From: CAYQPF01 sp964419225
Lineage (GTDB): Bacteria; Cloacimonadota; Cloacimonadia; Cloacimonadales; CAYQPF01
DNA: 64,000 nucleotides
NCBI GenBank assembly: GCA_964419225.1
Contig: CAYQPF010000002.1
Span: forward strand, 1-64,000
Reading direction: 5' to 3'
In this document: positions 34,884-44,723 of the stretch, one piece after another
Position numbering within the stretch: the first letter of the stretch is position 1
How the letters are laid out: each line of letters begins with the position of its first letter
Notes under the pieces: generated by a model
Told to the model about the DNA's origin: nothing
Seen by the model: only the letters and a program-made list of their open reading frames with translations
Database searches by the model: none
Program-made: the position numbers and the translations under genes

Positions 34884-36638
34884 TTAATCATTATCTTCCT
34901 CTTTGATTATTTGGGCTTCCAGTTCGATAAATTCTTCTGCTTCTTCGACTGTAGCCATTTCGACCAGAGTTTGATCGAGTTTACTCTTAGTTTTAACTCC
35001 GAGAATACGCAGTTTTTCGGCTTTGGAGACCAGGTTACCAGAACCTTTGGATAATTTATTGAAAGCATCATCGTAGCTGTTTTTCAGAGTTTGCATATTA
35101 GAGCCGATCTTCTCGAAATCTTTTACAAAACCCGCAAATTTATCATACATTTTACCAGCTTCCTCGGCAATGGTCAGGACATTCTTATTGCGGTATTCAT
35201 GGTTCCAAAGAGAATGAATCGTTCTTAAAGTGATCATCAAGGTAGATGGACAAACTATCACTATGAACCGATCATAAGCGTCTTTAAACAAGGCACGGTC
35301 TTTTTCAATGGCAGTTAAAAAAGCACTCTCGATAGGAATGAACAATAGAACAAAATCCAGGGAATTGAGTTTTCCAAGTTTTTCATAGTGCTTGGCTGAT
35401 AACTCAGTAACATGTTTTCGCACAGAGCTGGTATGTTCATTCAAATACTTCAGTTTTTCAACTTCATCTGGTTCATTTACAAATTTCTCATAAGCAGTTA
35501 AAGAAACTTTGGAATCTATGACAACCTGCTTATTGTTGGGCAGTTTGACTATCACATCAGGTCGAACTGATTTTCCTTCATCATCTTTAAAGTGTGCCTG
35601 AGTCACATACTCATCACCTTCACGCAGACCAGAATTTTCCAGAATACTCTCCAGGAGCATTTCACCCCAGGTACCCTGAGCTTTTGAATCGTGCTTGAGG
35701 GCATTAGTCAGTTTTTGAGCATCATCACTGATTTGAGTATTGATTTTTTTAAGATCATCGATTGTTTGTTTAAGAAGCTCCTGACCGGTCTTGTTCTCTG
35801 TATGTACAGCCTCCACTCTTGTGCGGAATATTTCCAGCTGTTCTTTTAGGGGAGTCAATACCTGATCCATTTGTTCCTTGGATTTGGCAGAGAAGGCAGC
35901 GGATTTAGCCTCCAGTACTTTAGCTGCCAGATTTTCAAAAGTCTCCTTGAGTTTCTGTTCAGCTTGGTGTACAACTTGAATTTTTTCTTCGTATTGTTTA
36001 TTCTCTTTCTCCAGAGCCATATTCAGTTCTGATATTTTTGCATGTGATTCAGAATCTTTCTTCATTAAGGTCTCTATTCTTTGTTGTAACTCAATTTTCT
36101 CGGTTTCCAGTTTTTGTGCTTCAGTGATTTTATCTTTCAGATTTTGTTGGGCATTTTCCAGGTTGGCCTTGATTTCTGATTCTCTGGAGGTGATCAGTTT
36201 GCTTTCTTTTTCCTGCTGTTCGAGTTTAGCTCTGAGTTCCAATACTATTTTGGAGGTATCTTCTAATTGTTGGTTTTTATCAAGATATTGTTTTTTCTGC
36301 TCATTGACTGTAGAGATTAAGGCAGATCTCTGCTGATCTGCTTCCGATAATTTTTCTCTGTAATCTTCCATTCTTAGAGTCAAATCTTTATTGCTTTGAG
36401 AAGAGAATTCCAATTGTTTAGATACTTCCTGGAACTGGGTCTGGATTCTTTCCAGATTAATCAGTTGCTGATGTAATTCAGCTTCCAGTTTTTTTATTTG
36501 TTCAGCAAGATTTTTATTTTCAGACTTCAGACTTTCTCTTTCGATTAACCCTGATTTTGTGATGTTCTTAACAATGATGAAAAATAGTAAAAGTCCGATT
36601 ATCGCACTAACAGCATATATTATGATAAACAATGTCAT
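34884..36638 (-). CDS. rmuC: DNA recombination protein RmuC
   Basis: 584 residues. One N-terminal membrane segment (LFIIIYAVSAIIGLLLFFIIV), then about 220 residues of coiled coil (rich in E, K, Q and L heptads), then the RmuC domain with GTWGEMLLESILENSGLREG, KSVRPDVIVKLPNNKQVVIDSKVSLTAYEKF-type residues (split here) and AFLTAIEKDRALFKDAYD. RmuC proteins limit inversions at short repeats and are related to nucleases, which is notable given how many short repeats this genome holds. ATG 36638 is preferred over the TTG at 36653 because GGAGG precedes it. Confidence 0.93.
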   Translation of the reverse strand: MTLFIIIYAVSAIIGLLLFFIIVKNITKSGLIERESLKSENKNLAEQIKKLEAELHQQLINLERIQTQFQEVSKQLEFSSQSNKDLTLRMEDYREKLSEADQQRSALISTVNEQKKQYLDKNQQLEDTSKIVLELRAKLEQQEKESKLITSRESEIKANLENAQQNLKDKITEAQKLETEKIELQQRIETLMKKDSESHAKISELNMALEKENKQYEEKIQVVHQAEQKLKETFENLAAKVLEAKSAAFSAKSKEQMDQVLTPLKEQLEIFRTRVEAVHTENKTGQELLKQTIDDLKKINTQISDDAQKLTNALKHDSKAQGTWGEMLLESILENSGLREGDEYVTQAHFKDDEGKSVRPDVIVKLPNNKQVVIDSKVSLTAYEKFVNEPDEVEKLKYLNEHTSSVRKHVTELSAKHYEKLGKLNSLDFVLLFIPIESAFLTAIEKDRALFKDAYDRFIVIVCPSTLMITLRTIHSLWNHEYRNKNVLTIAEEAGKMYDKFAGFVKDFEKIGSNMQTLKNSYDDAFNKLSKGSGNLVSKAEKLRILGVKTKSKLDQTLVEMATVEEAEEFIELEAQIIKEEDND

Positions 36639-36712
36639 CTCCAATACCTCCAAGCAAGATTGTACGACTTTGCCAGTTATTTAGAATTAGTCAAGCAAAA
36701 TGGTAATGACGC

Positions 36713-36741
36713 AAAAAAGGGACACTTAGAAGTGTCCCTTT
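36713..36741 (-). terminator. Rho-independent terminator for the operon ending at 36763
   Basis: Stem AAAGGGACACTT/AAGTGTCCCTTT with two loop bases. On the minus strand it is followed by TTTTTT. It lies 22 bases beyond the outer-membrane protein stop. Confidence 0.85.
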
Positions 36742-36762
36742 AATTAACTTAATTGATTTTGG

Positions 36763-38568
36763 TTATTTCTTTACTGTAAACATTAGTCCAATGTAGTAAT
36801 CATTGTTATAATCATCAAGATAACCGCCCAGATCAAGGGTCAGATTCTTGGAATGTTCATACCCGATTCCACCTGTAAATCTTTTGTAGCTGCTTGAGGT
36901 CTTGCCGGTAATTTTACTGACAGTGTATTGAGCATCGTTCTGACTTTCTGTAACGGCTCCGTCACCAAATTCAGTGAGTAAAGTATTGGGTTGGTAGGTC
37001 GAGAATTTTTCTTTTGAATCTATCTCGTTACTATGATGAATAAATATTGTTCCTACTCTGAATTTGAAATTCCTTAAACTAAAGCCATCATTACTTGTAA
37101 GATGTTCTTTTGGTAAGGCAAATTCCAGTCCTACAGGTATCTGTGTTATGGAATATGAACTGGTTACTTCCTGTTTATACTGATATAAAGAAGTTGTAGT
37201 TCTCTTCCAGTCGTTATGATCATCGAACAGACTGTCCACGTTAGTCCATACTGCAGAATTTGATTCTATATTATCAGTTTTTTCATGTTTTGCATAGATT
37301 TCGTACTTAGCTCCCAGGGCAAAAAATACAGTTGCACTTAATTTGATATTATAGTTGTAGTCCAGAAGTCCATGAAATCCGCTATAATCACCTGAGGCAT
37401 TTGTTTTGGAATTTCGTGTTGTGGTATTACGGTAATCATTTGCTATCGTGTAATCTGTTGTACTTGAGAAATTGCCTTTATTGTTAATATCACCACCATA
37501 ATATCCCATTCCTGCACCAAGTGACCAAAAACTATCTTCCAATCTGTCTGCACTTTTTTGGATAATGCTTTTAAGAGTGGTTTTTACAAATAGTTCGTTT
37601 TGAGTATATTCATTTAAACTATCTCTTGAGCTGGAATACTTTTCGAAATTACTTTCAATATTATTGTCATAATTTACAGTTTCAATGCTGAAAAATTCCT
37701 TGATCTTCAATTTGTTGGAATTATTTCTGGAATAGATTAAATCAAATCTCATTTCTCTTTCCAACTTGTTTAACATGATGGGCATAGAATATGATAACAT
37801 GCTTGAAAATCTGCTTGAAGAGATAGTCCTGTCAAAATCACCAATTCTGCTTGATTTTTCTGCAAGAGAATCTGTATCATTATATACATAATAATATTCC
37901 TGTACATTGCTCATAGAGTTATCTCCAATATGGAATACTGTATAGTAGTCAGGATAAGGATATGTATCAAAGGGGTTATAGTAATTATATGAACTTTGGT
38001 TCCAGCTTTGAATTCCTTTATTATAGGATAATTTTAGTCCAATTGCTCTGTCATTCAGAGGATAAACTGAGTTAAACAGCCAATAGATATTATCATCCTG
38101 CTCATCTTTTGTAGAATACTTCTCTTTGGTTATTTCTTTAAATTGGTAATAATAAGGGTTTTCACTACTACTACCATAATAATTGGTAGTAATATTTTCT
38201 CTTTCTGTGCCATCACCACCAAAATTACTGATTGCTTCACGGTATCTTATTAAAAATGAATGGGACATTCCTTCCAGATATTTGTTCTTAAAATTCATCC
38301 CAAAAGGAAATTCATTCATAAAGGATTTCTTCGAATAAGTATAATAGCTGCCATAATAATCTTTGTAGATACTCTGATTGATATCGGCTAAACTGGTAAA
38401 GTAGTATTGATCTGCGATATATCTCAAATCAATTGGATCATAGATTTTTTCCCAAACACCTTCTATGACAGACCCGGTGGTCGTACTCTTAATTGATTCA
38501 GGTTGCTGTGCAGAGATTGCGTAAAAACAACACATTATAAGGATGATTACAAATACTGATTTTCTCAT
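36763..38568 (-). CDS. Putative outer-membrane beta-barrel protein
   Basis: 601 residues with a signal peptide (SVFVIILIMCCFYAISA). The mature part has many alternating hydrophobic/polar strands, is very rich in Tyr, Asn and Ser, and ends YIGLMFTVKK. This is consistent with an outer-membrane barrel closing in an amphipathic strand, though the last residue is not aromatic. No family recognised. It overlaps the upstream FnIII lipoprotein by ATGA, so the two are co-translated and may act together at the outer membrane. A strong terminator follows. Confidence 0.65.
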   Translation of the reverse strand: MRKSVFVIILIMCCFYAISAQQPESIKSTTTGSVIEGVWEKIYDPIDLRYIADQYYFTSLADINQSIYKDYYGSYYTYSKKSFMNEFPFGMNFKNKYLEGMSHSFLIRYREAISNFGGDGTERENITTNYYGSSSENPYYYQFKEITKEKYSTKDEQDDNIYWLFNSVYPLNDRAIGLKLSYNKGIQSWNQSSYNYYNPFDTYPYPDYYTVFHIGDNSMSNVQEYYYVYNDTDSLAEKSSRIGDFDRTISSSRFSSMLSYSMPIMLNKLEREMRFDLIYSRNNSNKLKIKEFFSIETVNYDNNIESNFEKYSSSRDSLNEYTQNELFVKTTLKSIIQKSADRLEDSFWSLGAGMGYYGGDINNKGNFSSTTDYTIANDYRNTTTRNSKTNASGDYSGFHGLLDYNYNIKLSATVFFALGAKYEIYAKHEKTDNIESNSAVWTNVDSLFDDHNDWKRTTTSLYQYKQEVTSSYSITQIPVGLEFALPKEHLTSNDGFSLRNFKFRVGTIFIHHSNEIDSKEKFSTYQPNTLLTEFGDGAVTESQNDAQYTVSKITGKTSSSYKRFTGGIGYEHSKNLTLDLGGYLDDYNNDYYIGLMFTVKK

Positions 38569-40343
38569 TTAGTCCTCCCACTATTGACAACTTGTTTCGG
38601 CTGTAACAGAATCTTCTGAATTGTAGGTCCGTCACTAATACTGACATTATCTATATACCAGCCATCATAGTTTGTGTAACTATCTGATGTAAGATGCCAC
38701 CTGATCTTAATGGTCTGATTGGCATACGTGCTTAAATCGAAAACTGCACTCTGCCAATCAAAATAACCTGAATAATAACTATCATAGTTGTACGTTGGAG
38801 ATACCGGATACATAGTCATCCAGTTTGAACCATTATCTGTACTTACTTCCAGGTATGCTCTATCGTAGTAGGATTCACAATAGAGATAGAAATCAAAAGT
38901 CAAACTATAATTATTTCTGATTTGAAGACTTGGAGAATCTAATTCCAAGGATGAAGCAGAGGGATAGTATCCATTCAAGTTTGTAGCCCATAAATTTCCA
39001 TCACTTGTTACTTGGGTAGTAGTTCCCCATTCCCAGCCATCAGGGTCGTTAGTATCGGTAGTAAAATTTCCGTTGTTTATATTGAAATCAAACATGTAGT
39101 TTGGATTTTCGACAAAGTTGATACTTATTGTATTTGATGTAAAAATGTCATTACCCCTGTAAGCAACTACATAATAGTAGTAAATGTGATTGTTTTCTTT
39201 TTCAGAGGTATCACTGAAATTTGTACTATTCGGTCCAATATCTGCTACCTTTGTGAAAGACTCTTCATCCTGTGAATCCTTGGCTCTAAAGATCTGATAA
39301 CCTTCTTCACAATTAGAATTATCTATCCAATACAAATCAATTGTACTTCCGTGGATTGAATACTGCAAGCCTGTAGGTGCACCTAAATGTAAGGTAAAGG
39401 AGCTGATTGTCGAATTATGTATCTCTTCATTTACTCCAGATCCTGCGAAAATCTGCACATAATAATAGTAAATATTGTTTAATTCTAAAGTAGATGTGTC
39501 CTGATACGTTTGTGTATTTCTGGGTAAATCCCCTGATATTAAAGTGAAAGCACTTGCTGCCTGGGTATTTACTGCTCTATACACTCTGTAGCCTGTTTCA
39601 TAAGTTGAAGCATCTGTCCAGGTTATACGAACACTATTAGTACTGTCCTGATAGGGAGGAGAAACAAGAATGGGAGTATTCATGACATAGACTAATCTGA
39701 CCTGTTCGCTCCAGCCTGTTTCTTCATAATTATTGACTGCCTTTAAGGAAACATAGTTCATCAGGTTCTTATCGGCTACTGTGGTCGAAACGGTTGTTGC
39801 ATTTATAACATCTATACTGTCAATGACACCATTAAAATCTTGCTTCAAGACGAAATTCCGAGCAGATTCAGCATTGTTATGCCATCTTAAATCTACCATA
39901 GTATCAGATAAAAAATCATAGGCGATGGAATCCGGAGCTAAAAATTTAGGTGTTTTTAAGCTCAAGGTGTCCTTGATCGCCATGCCACTTTTATTAAAAG
40001 CAAATAAAGTATATTGATATGATATATCCGGATTAAGCCCTTCATCCAAAAAGCTGATTGAATCCTGCTTATTATAAGTTTTGAGTAATGTTGTACCCCG
40101 ATAAAGCTTATAAACTAAAAAATCAGCATCTGTGGATTTCTGCCAGGCTAATTCGATCTGATTGGATCTGATCTTGCCGTTTGTATAACCCGGCTGATAA
40201 CCCTCTGTGTCTTTGTAAAGATCTACATTGAACAATTTGTGCTGCGACGGCTTGTTTAAATCAGTCTGCCCGAATTTCAACGGATTGTCACACCCACTGA
40301 TAATCAGTGCAAAAAAGATCATAACAAATAGAAATCTTCTCAT
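38565..40343 (-). CDS. Lipoprotein with FnIII-like domains and C-terminal jelly-roll domain
   Basis: 592 residues. The signal ends in lipobox ISGC (MRRFLFVMIFFALIISGC). FnIII-like domains follow (motifs ELAWQKSTDADFLVYKLYRG, VRITWTDASTYETGYRVYRA, IDLYWIDNSNCEEGYQIFRA). The last 160 residues are a MAM/jelly-roll-like domain (NPDGWEWGTTTQ..., SLTFDFYLYCESYYDRAYL, GWYIDNVSIS). ATG 40343 follows AGGAGGAAAA; the frame's earlier ATG at 40406 lies within the promoter. It is coupled to the outer-membrane protein gene by a four-base overlap. Confidence 0.78.
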   Translation of the reverse strand: MRRFLFVMIFFALIISGCDNPLKFGQTDLNKPSQHKLFNVDLYKDTEGYQPGYTNGKIRSNQIELAWQKSTDADFLVYKLYRGTTLLKTYNKQDSISFLDEGLNPDISYQYTLFAFNKSGMAIKDTLSLKTPKFLAPDSIAYDFLSDTMVDLRWHNNAESARNFVLKQDFNGVIDSIDVINATTVSTTVADKNLMNYVSLKAVNNYEETGWSEQVRLVYVMNTPILVSPPYQDSTNSVRITWTDASTYETGYRVYRAVNTQAASAFTLISGDLPRNTQTYQDTSTLELNNIYYYYVQIFAGSGVNEEIHNSTISSFTLHLGAPTGLQYSIHGSTIDLYWIDNSNCEEGYQIFRAKDSQDEESFTKVADIGPNSTNFSDTSEKENNHIYYYYVVAYRGNDIFTSNTISINFVENPNYMFDFNINNGNFTTDTNDPDGWEWGTTTQVTSDGNLWATNLNGYYPSASSLELDSPSLQIRNNYSLTFDFYLYCESYYDRAYLEVSTDNGSNWMTMYPVSPTYNYDSYYSGYFDWQSAVFDLSTYANQTIKIRWHLTSDSYTNYDGWYIDNVSISDGPTIQKILLQPKQVVNSGRTK

Positions 40344-40377
40344 TTTTCCTCCTGAATATTTTAAACTCTGAGATGTA

Positions 40378-40406
40378 AACATAATAAAGTGTATTATATT
40401 CGTCAA
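40378..40406 (-). promoter_or_regulatory. Promoter of the FnIII lipoprotein operon
   Basis: On the minus strand TTGACG (40406-40401) and TATGTT (40383-40378) are 17 bases apart, 35 bases before the ATG at 40343. This placement rules out the longer reading frame start. Confidence 0.55.
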
Positions 40407-40434
40407 GGAAATATTAGTTAAGGTCTAATTATTC

Positions 40435-41409
40435 TCAATTCTCTAATCTTTCCAACACCCAATCCTCTTCCTGTTGAAACAAGTCTTTAGAAATAGTTAA
40501 TTGCTTCACTTTATCTATAGCATCTTTTTTGAAAAACAGCTTAAAGGGATAGCCTTCAATACTGAACTCATCACCACTTACTGAAATTAATTTCAGACCA
40601 GGCCAAAAAGCATCTATACATAACCTGTTCTCCTGAATATAGACCAGGTATTTCATCTCATTTCCGTCCGCAAATTTTTTGGAATACTCTCCACAATAAT
40701 TAACATCCTCAGGTCGCAATAAGATTTCTTCTCTGAAGGGAATCTCCAGGAATTGCAGCATCTCTTTTCTGTATAGATCCCAATCCTGTCTGGAATTCTC
40801 TATACTCATTTTGGGAAGAGTAAACTCTTTCATCAACTCCAGGGAAATGTCTGATAAGCTTTGATAATAATAATTAGCTTCTGTCTGGCCATCCCAATTC
40901 CTTTTTTTTGCATGTTCTGTACTCTCCAGTTTGCTCAAAATCCATTCAGTCCAGTCTTTGCCTCTTCGGGTAAAATTCAGATTAATGCCTGTCTCAACGT
41001 CCTGTGGGTACAGATAGATCACTACAGGATTAAGCTGTTCTACCTGTTTGATCAGTGCATGTCCAAACTCTTTTATTCTGCTCTTATCGGTCTCCTGACG
41101 GATCAAAGTGGCAAATGGATATTGAAAGAGATAGCTTTCTACAATATATACTGAACCTGACTGCTTTACCTCCTCTGCAAACTTTCCCCACAATTCAACA
41201 TATTCTTTGAGATAAATTTCTGTTTTTTCCTGGGTAGTCAGTTCTTTCGCCCAGTTTGGCTTGTAAACTAAGGGATGATCTTTTTCCTCTTCGTGTAACC
41301 ATTTTACCTGCATATTATTCTTCTGCATTTGTCTATAGAGAAAATGTGACAAGGTTGATTTCCCCGAACCCGTAATTCCATCAATTAATATCAGCTTTGT
41401 ATTTAACAT
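40435..41409 (-). CDS. P-loop kinase-like NTPase of unknown substrate
   Basis: 324 residues. A Walker A motif GITGSGKST lies at the very N-terminus (about residues 11-19), in the style of deoxynucleoside, thymidylate or uridine kinases. The VVIYLYPQDVETGINLNF region around residue 135 and the RRGKDW arginines could form the lid. The C-terminal 110 residues (from about YCGEYSKKFADGNEMKY) look like a separate small beta domain. The full sequence fits no named kinase that I recognise. The start follows AGGAGGATTAT. It is monocistronic. Confidence 0.72.
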   Translation of the reverse strand: MLNTKLILIDGITGSGKSTLSHFLYRQMQKNNMQVKWLHEEEKDHPLVYKPNWAKELTTQEKTEIYLKEYVELWGKFAEEVKQSGSVYIVESYLFQYPFATLIRQETDKSRIKEFGHALIKQVEQLNPVVIYLYPQDVETGINLNFTRRGKDWTEWILSKLESTEHAKKRNWDGQTEANYYYQSLSDISLELMKEFTLPKMSIENSRQDWDLYRKEMLQFLEIPFREEILLRPEDVNYCGEYSKKFADGNEMKYLVYIQENRLCIDAFWPGLKLISVSGDEFSIEGYPFKLFFKKDAIDKVKQLTISKDLFQQEEDWVLERLEN

Positions 41410-41494
41410 ATAATCCTCCTGATAACATTATTAAGCTTTGCAATACACAGAGCAATATTCATTCCGTAACTCTTATTTCTTTGCCCTGAATTAA

Positions 41495-41528
41495 TACTTA
41501 ATAATTAATAATTAATAATTATTAAGTA
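41495..41528. repeat. AATAATT heptamer array forming an inverted repeat
   Basis: Three AATAATT units sit between the arms TACTTAATAATTA and TAATTATTAAGTA. The region can form a hairpin on either strand. A similar TTAATAA array lies at 58558-58590. Confidence 0.6.
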
Positions 41529-41689
41529 CTTTCTCCTTGACCTCAAAGCTGAATTCAAATTTTTTGACTAAGCATATTAATGCATTTGCTCTGGCTCATC
41601 TTTAAGCTACTAAGCAAACCCAATTATTTTCTGCATTAGAAAATATTAATATCAAGAATATGCAAAATAAAAAATAAAGAAAGGAAGTA

Positions 41690-43771
41690 ATGAAGTACGA
41701 TATTCAAAAAGTCCGCAATATCGGTATCAGTGCGCATATCGATTCCGGCAAGACAACTCTCACAGAAAGAATCTTATTCTATACTGATAAAATTCATGCA
41801 ATCCATGAAGTAAAAGGAAAAGACGGCGTCGGTGCAACCATGGATCACATGGAACTCGAAAAAGAAAGAGGTATTACGATTACCTCAGCCTCGACAAATG
41901 TAAATTGGGAAGATACTAATATCAATATTATTGACACTCCCGGCCACGTGGACTTTACCATCGAGGTGGAAAATGCCCTGCGTGTTCTGGATGGAGCCAT
42001 TCTTGTGCTTTGTTCAGTGGGTGGGGTGCAATCTCAGTCTCTTACTGTTGACCGCCAAATGAAAAGATATGGCGTGCCCTGTATCGCTTTTGTAAATAAA
42101 CTGGACCGTGTAGGCGCCAATCCATATAAAGTAAAAGATCAACTCATTGAAAAACTCGGTCGTAATGCCGTCCTTGTTCAGATGCCTATTGGTCTGGAAG
42201 ATAAACTTGAAGGTCTGATTGACCTTATTGAAATGCGTGCTATCTATTATGATGGCCCCACAGGATCTGATATCAGATACGAAGAGATCCCGGAGTATTT
42301 ACTCGAAGAAGCAAAAGCTCTGCATGAAGAACTGATAGATAAAGCTACTATGTTCTCGGAAAAACTAACTGAAGCCTATTTTGATGGTAATGTGACTACA
42401 GATTTAATCAAGGATGCAATCAGAAAAGGTGTTCTAAGTCTTGGCTTAACACCTGTTTTTATGGGAACTGCCTTCAAAAACAAAGGTGTTCAAACCTTAT
42501 TGGATGCTGTTATTTCATTTTTACCCTGTCCTACAGACAGAAAAAATGTGGCTCGTGATTTTAATGATCACGAAAAAGAAGTTGAAATAGTTTCCGATCA
42601 CAATCTGGATACCGTGGCTATGGCTTTCAAACTTGATAACCAGATCTATGGTCAATTAACCTATGTCCGGATCTATCAGGGTAAGATTAAAAAAGGTCTG
42701 AGTCTGTATAATACAAATAAAAAAGATAAATTTAAAGTTGGGCGTTTGATCAGAATGCATGCCAGTTCGATGGAAGATATTGATGAAGCATATGCCGGGG
42801 ATATTGTTGCACTTTTTGGTGTAGATTGTTCTCTGGGAGATACTTTTGTTTCAGGTGATATCAACTATTCTCTGAAATCTATGTTTGTACCCGAACCGAT
42901 AATTTCTTTAGCTATTACACCCAGAGATAAAAAATCTCAGGATAATATGAGTAAAGCACTCAATCGCTTTGTGAAAGAGGATCCCACTTTCAAGCGGTTC
43001 GTCGATGAAGAATCCAATGAAACAATTATCAGAGGAATGGGTGAACTCCACCTCGATGTTTATATCGAAAGAATGAGACGTGAATACAAAGTTGATCTTG
43101 AAGTTGGTATGCCACAGGTTTCCTATAGAGAAACAATCACCGAATCTGTAAGATTTGATTATACCCATAAGAAACAATCCGGTGGACGCGGACAATATGC
43201 CAAAATTGCCGGGAATATAGATCTGACTGGTAATGATGATAATCTTTTTGTTGATGATATCAAAGGTGGGGTAATTCCTTCTACATATATGCCGGCAACA
43301 GAAAAAGGTTTCAACAATTCTCTGGAAAAAGGTTCTTTAATCGGTTTCCCTGTTGTAGGTGTGAAGATGATCATCAATGACGGTAGTTATCATCCGGTGG
43401 ATTCTTCCAATCTTGCATTTGAATTAGCTTCTATTCATGCTTTTAAGGAAGCCTATAGAAAAGCTAAGCCCCGCATTCTGGAACCTATCATGAAACTCAT
43501 GGTAGAAATGCCTTCCGAATATCGTGGTCCGGTTATGGCTAGTATCAATCAGAGAAGAGGTGTTGTCCTGCATACAACAGTTGATGAAGCTTTTACCCAG
43601 ATCGAAGCTACTATTCCTCTGGTGGAAGTATTCGGCTATGCCACAGTACTCAGATCTTTGACTCAGGGTAAATCTGAATTTACTCTGGAATTTCTCAAAT
43701 ATGATAAAGTGCCTAAGAATTTAGAAGAAACTATCATCAAAGAAATTACTTTAAAAAATAAAGCTTCTTAA
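41690..43771 (+). CDS. fusA: Translation elongation factor G
   Basis: 693 residues, full length. The GTPase motifs are G1 AHIDSGKTT, the switch segment RGITITSA, G3 DTPGH and G4 NKLD. Domain IV carries the region GGRGQYAKI. It moves tRNAs and mRNA through the ribosome. G1 has Ser instead of the common Ala, and the preceding insert reads VKGKDGVGATMDHME, as in EF-G of spirochaetes and mitochondria. It is not beside rpsL, rpsG or tuf, as is also usual for that type. A terminator follows at 43792. Confidence 0.95.
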   Translation: MKYDIQKVRNIGISAHIDSGKTTLTERILFYTDKIHAIHEVKGKDGVGATMDHMELEKERGITITSASTNVNWEDTNINIIDTPGHVDFTIEVENALRVLDGAILVLCSVGGVQSQSLTVDRQMKRYGVPCIAFVNKLDRVGANPYKVKDQLIEKLGRNAVLVQMPIGLEDKLEGLIDLIEMRAIYYDGPTGSDIRYEEIPEYLLEEAKALHEELIDKATMFSEKLTEAYFDGNVTTDLIKDAIRKGVLSLGLTPVFMGTAFKNKGVQTLLDAVISFLPCPTDRKNVARDFNDHEKEVEIVSDHNLDTVAMAFKLDNQIYGQLTYVRIYQGKIKKGLSLYNTNKKDKFKVGRLIRMHASSMEDIDEAYAGDIVALFGVDCSLGDTFVSGDINYSLKSMFVPEPIISLAITPRDKKSQDNMSKALNRFVKEDPTFKRFVDEESNETIIRGMGELHLDVYIERMRREYKVDLEVGMPQVSYRETITESVRFDYTHKKQSGGRGQYAKIAGNIDLTGNDDNLFVDDIKGGVIPSTYMPATEKGFNNSLEKGSLIGFPVVGVKMIINDGSYHPVDSSNLAFELASIHAFKEAYRKAKPRILEPIMKLMVEMPSEYRGPVMASINQRRGVVLHTTVDEAFTQIEATIPLVEVFGYATVLRSLTQGKSEFTLEFLKYDKVPKNLEETIIKEITLKNKAS

Positions 43772-43791
43772 AGATTGAAACAATTATATAA

Positions 43792-43830
43792 GGCTTATAA
43801 TTCTATTTCAAGAATTATAAGCCCTTTTCT
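43792..43830 (+). terminator. Terminator of fusA
   Basis: A 13-base perfect stem GGCTTATAATTCT/AGAATTATAAGCC with loop ATTTCA is followed by CTTTTCT. It separates fusA from the convergent lipoprotein gene and may serve both. Confidence 0.85.
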
Positions 43831-43832
43831 AT

Positions 43833-44570
43833 TTATTGTTCTATATTGACATATTTGTCCATTCTTTGATCATCACCAGAATAGACCAGAAGTTTATTTT
43901 TGGAATCATATATGTAATTAAAACTGCTGACACCATAGGCAAAATAGTAACTATACTCAGTATCCAAAACTAAAGTACCTGCCGGAAAGGAGTATTCTGA
44001 GGGATTACCCGACAATTCTTGGTAAAAATCTACACCAGGTGCACCTCCGGTAAAACCTGTTTCAAATGATGTTGCATAGACTATCAGATTCTGATTGGCA
44101 TTTTGACATCGCCATTGCAGTTTGTATGAGGATCCAATGCTGTCTGGTGCTGTGTCATTTAACATAATTATCGGATAGGCAAGAATTATGTGATCGTTAA
44201 ATGTTATTTCAAACGGGCCATTATTGTATGCATCTCCTTTTGCATAAAATTTGACTTCTATTCTTTGACCTGCATGATACTTTTTGGGAATTACCCATTG
44301 ATTTGTCTGACGATATTGTGAACAATCCTGATTATTAATTCTGAGAGATAAACTATCCCCCTCTTTTTCCCCTTTGCAAAACCAGGGATGACCGAAACTG
44401 ACTATCAGATTGTCTTCTTCCATTACTAATGATAAGCGAAATCCGCTGCTGTGTTGGATTACACCAAATGCCTGCTGAGAGTTGATCTCCGGGTCTGTCG
44501 GACTGGATTTAGCCATACAGGAAAGGAGAAAGAAACCACAGAAGAGCAAAAGCAAATGCATTAACTTCAT
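43833..44570 (-). CDS. Lipoprotein of unknown function
   Basis: 245 residues. Signal peptide with lipobox LLSC (LLLLFCGFFLLSCMAKSSPTD). The mature part has beta-sandwich character with aromatic-rich segments (VIPKKYHAGQRIEVKFYAKG, FPAGTLVLDTEYSYYFAYG). No family recognised. The start follows AAGGAGGTTAA. It converges on fusA and shares the intergenic hairpin. Confidence 0.7.
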   Translation of the reverse strand: MKLMHLLLLFCGFFLLSCMAKSSPTDPEINSQQAFGVIQHSSGFRLSLVMEEDNLIVSFGHPWFCKGEKEGDSLSLRINNQDCSQYRQTNQWVIPKKYHAGQRIEVKFYAKGDAYNNGPFEITFNDHIILAYPIIMLNDTAPDSIGSSYKLQWRCQNANQNLIVYATSFETGFTGGAPGVDFYQELSGNPSEYSFPAGTLVLDTEYSYYFAYGVSSFNYIYDSKNKLLVYSGDDQRMDKYVNIEQ

Positions 44571-44723
44571 TTAACCTCCTTTTACAATTATCAATATATA
44601 TTATTTCAAAAAATTTAGCAATCAATAATAAAACAGTTAATAAACTGAAAAGTTACAATTTGTAAATAGTTTTTTTGTTTGATTTTGTTTTAAAATCAAT
44701 TACTATTTGTTTTAGGAGGAATA

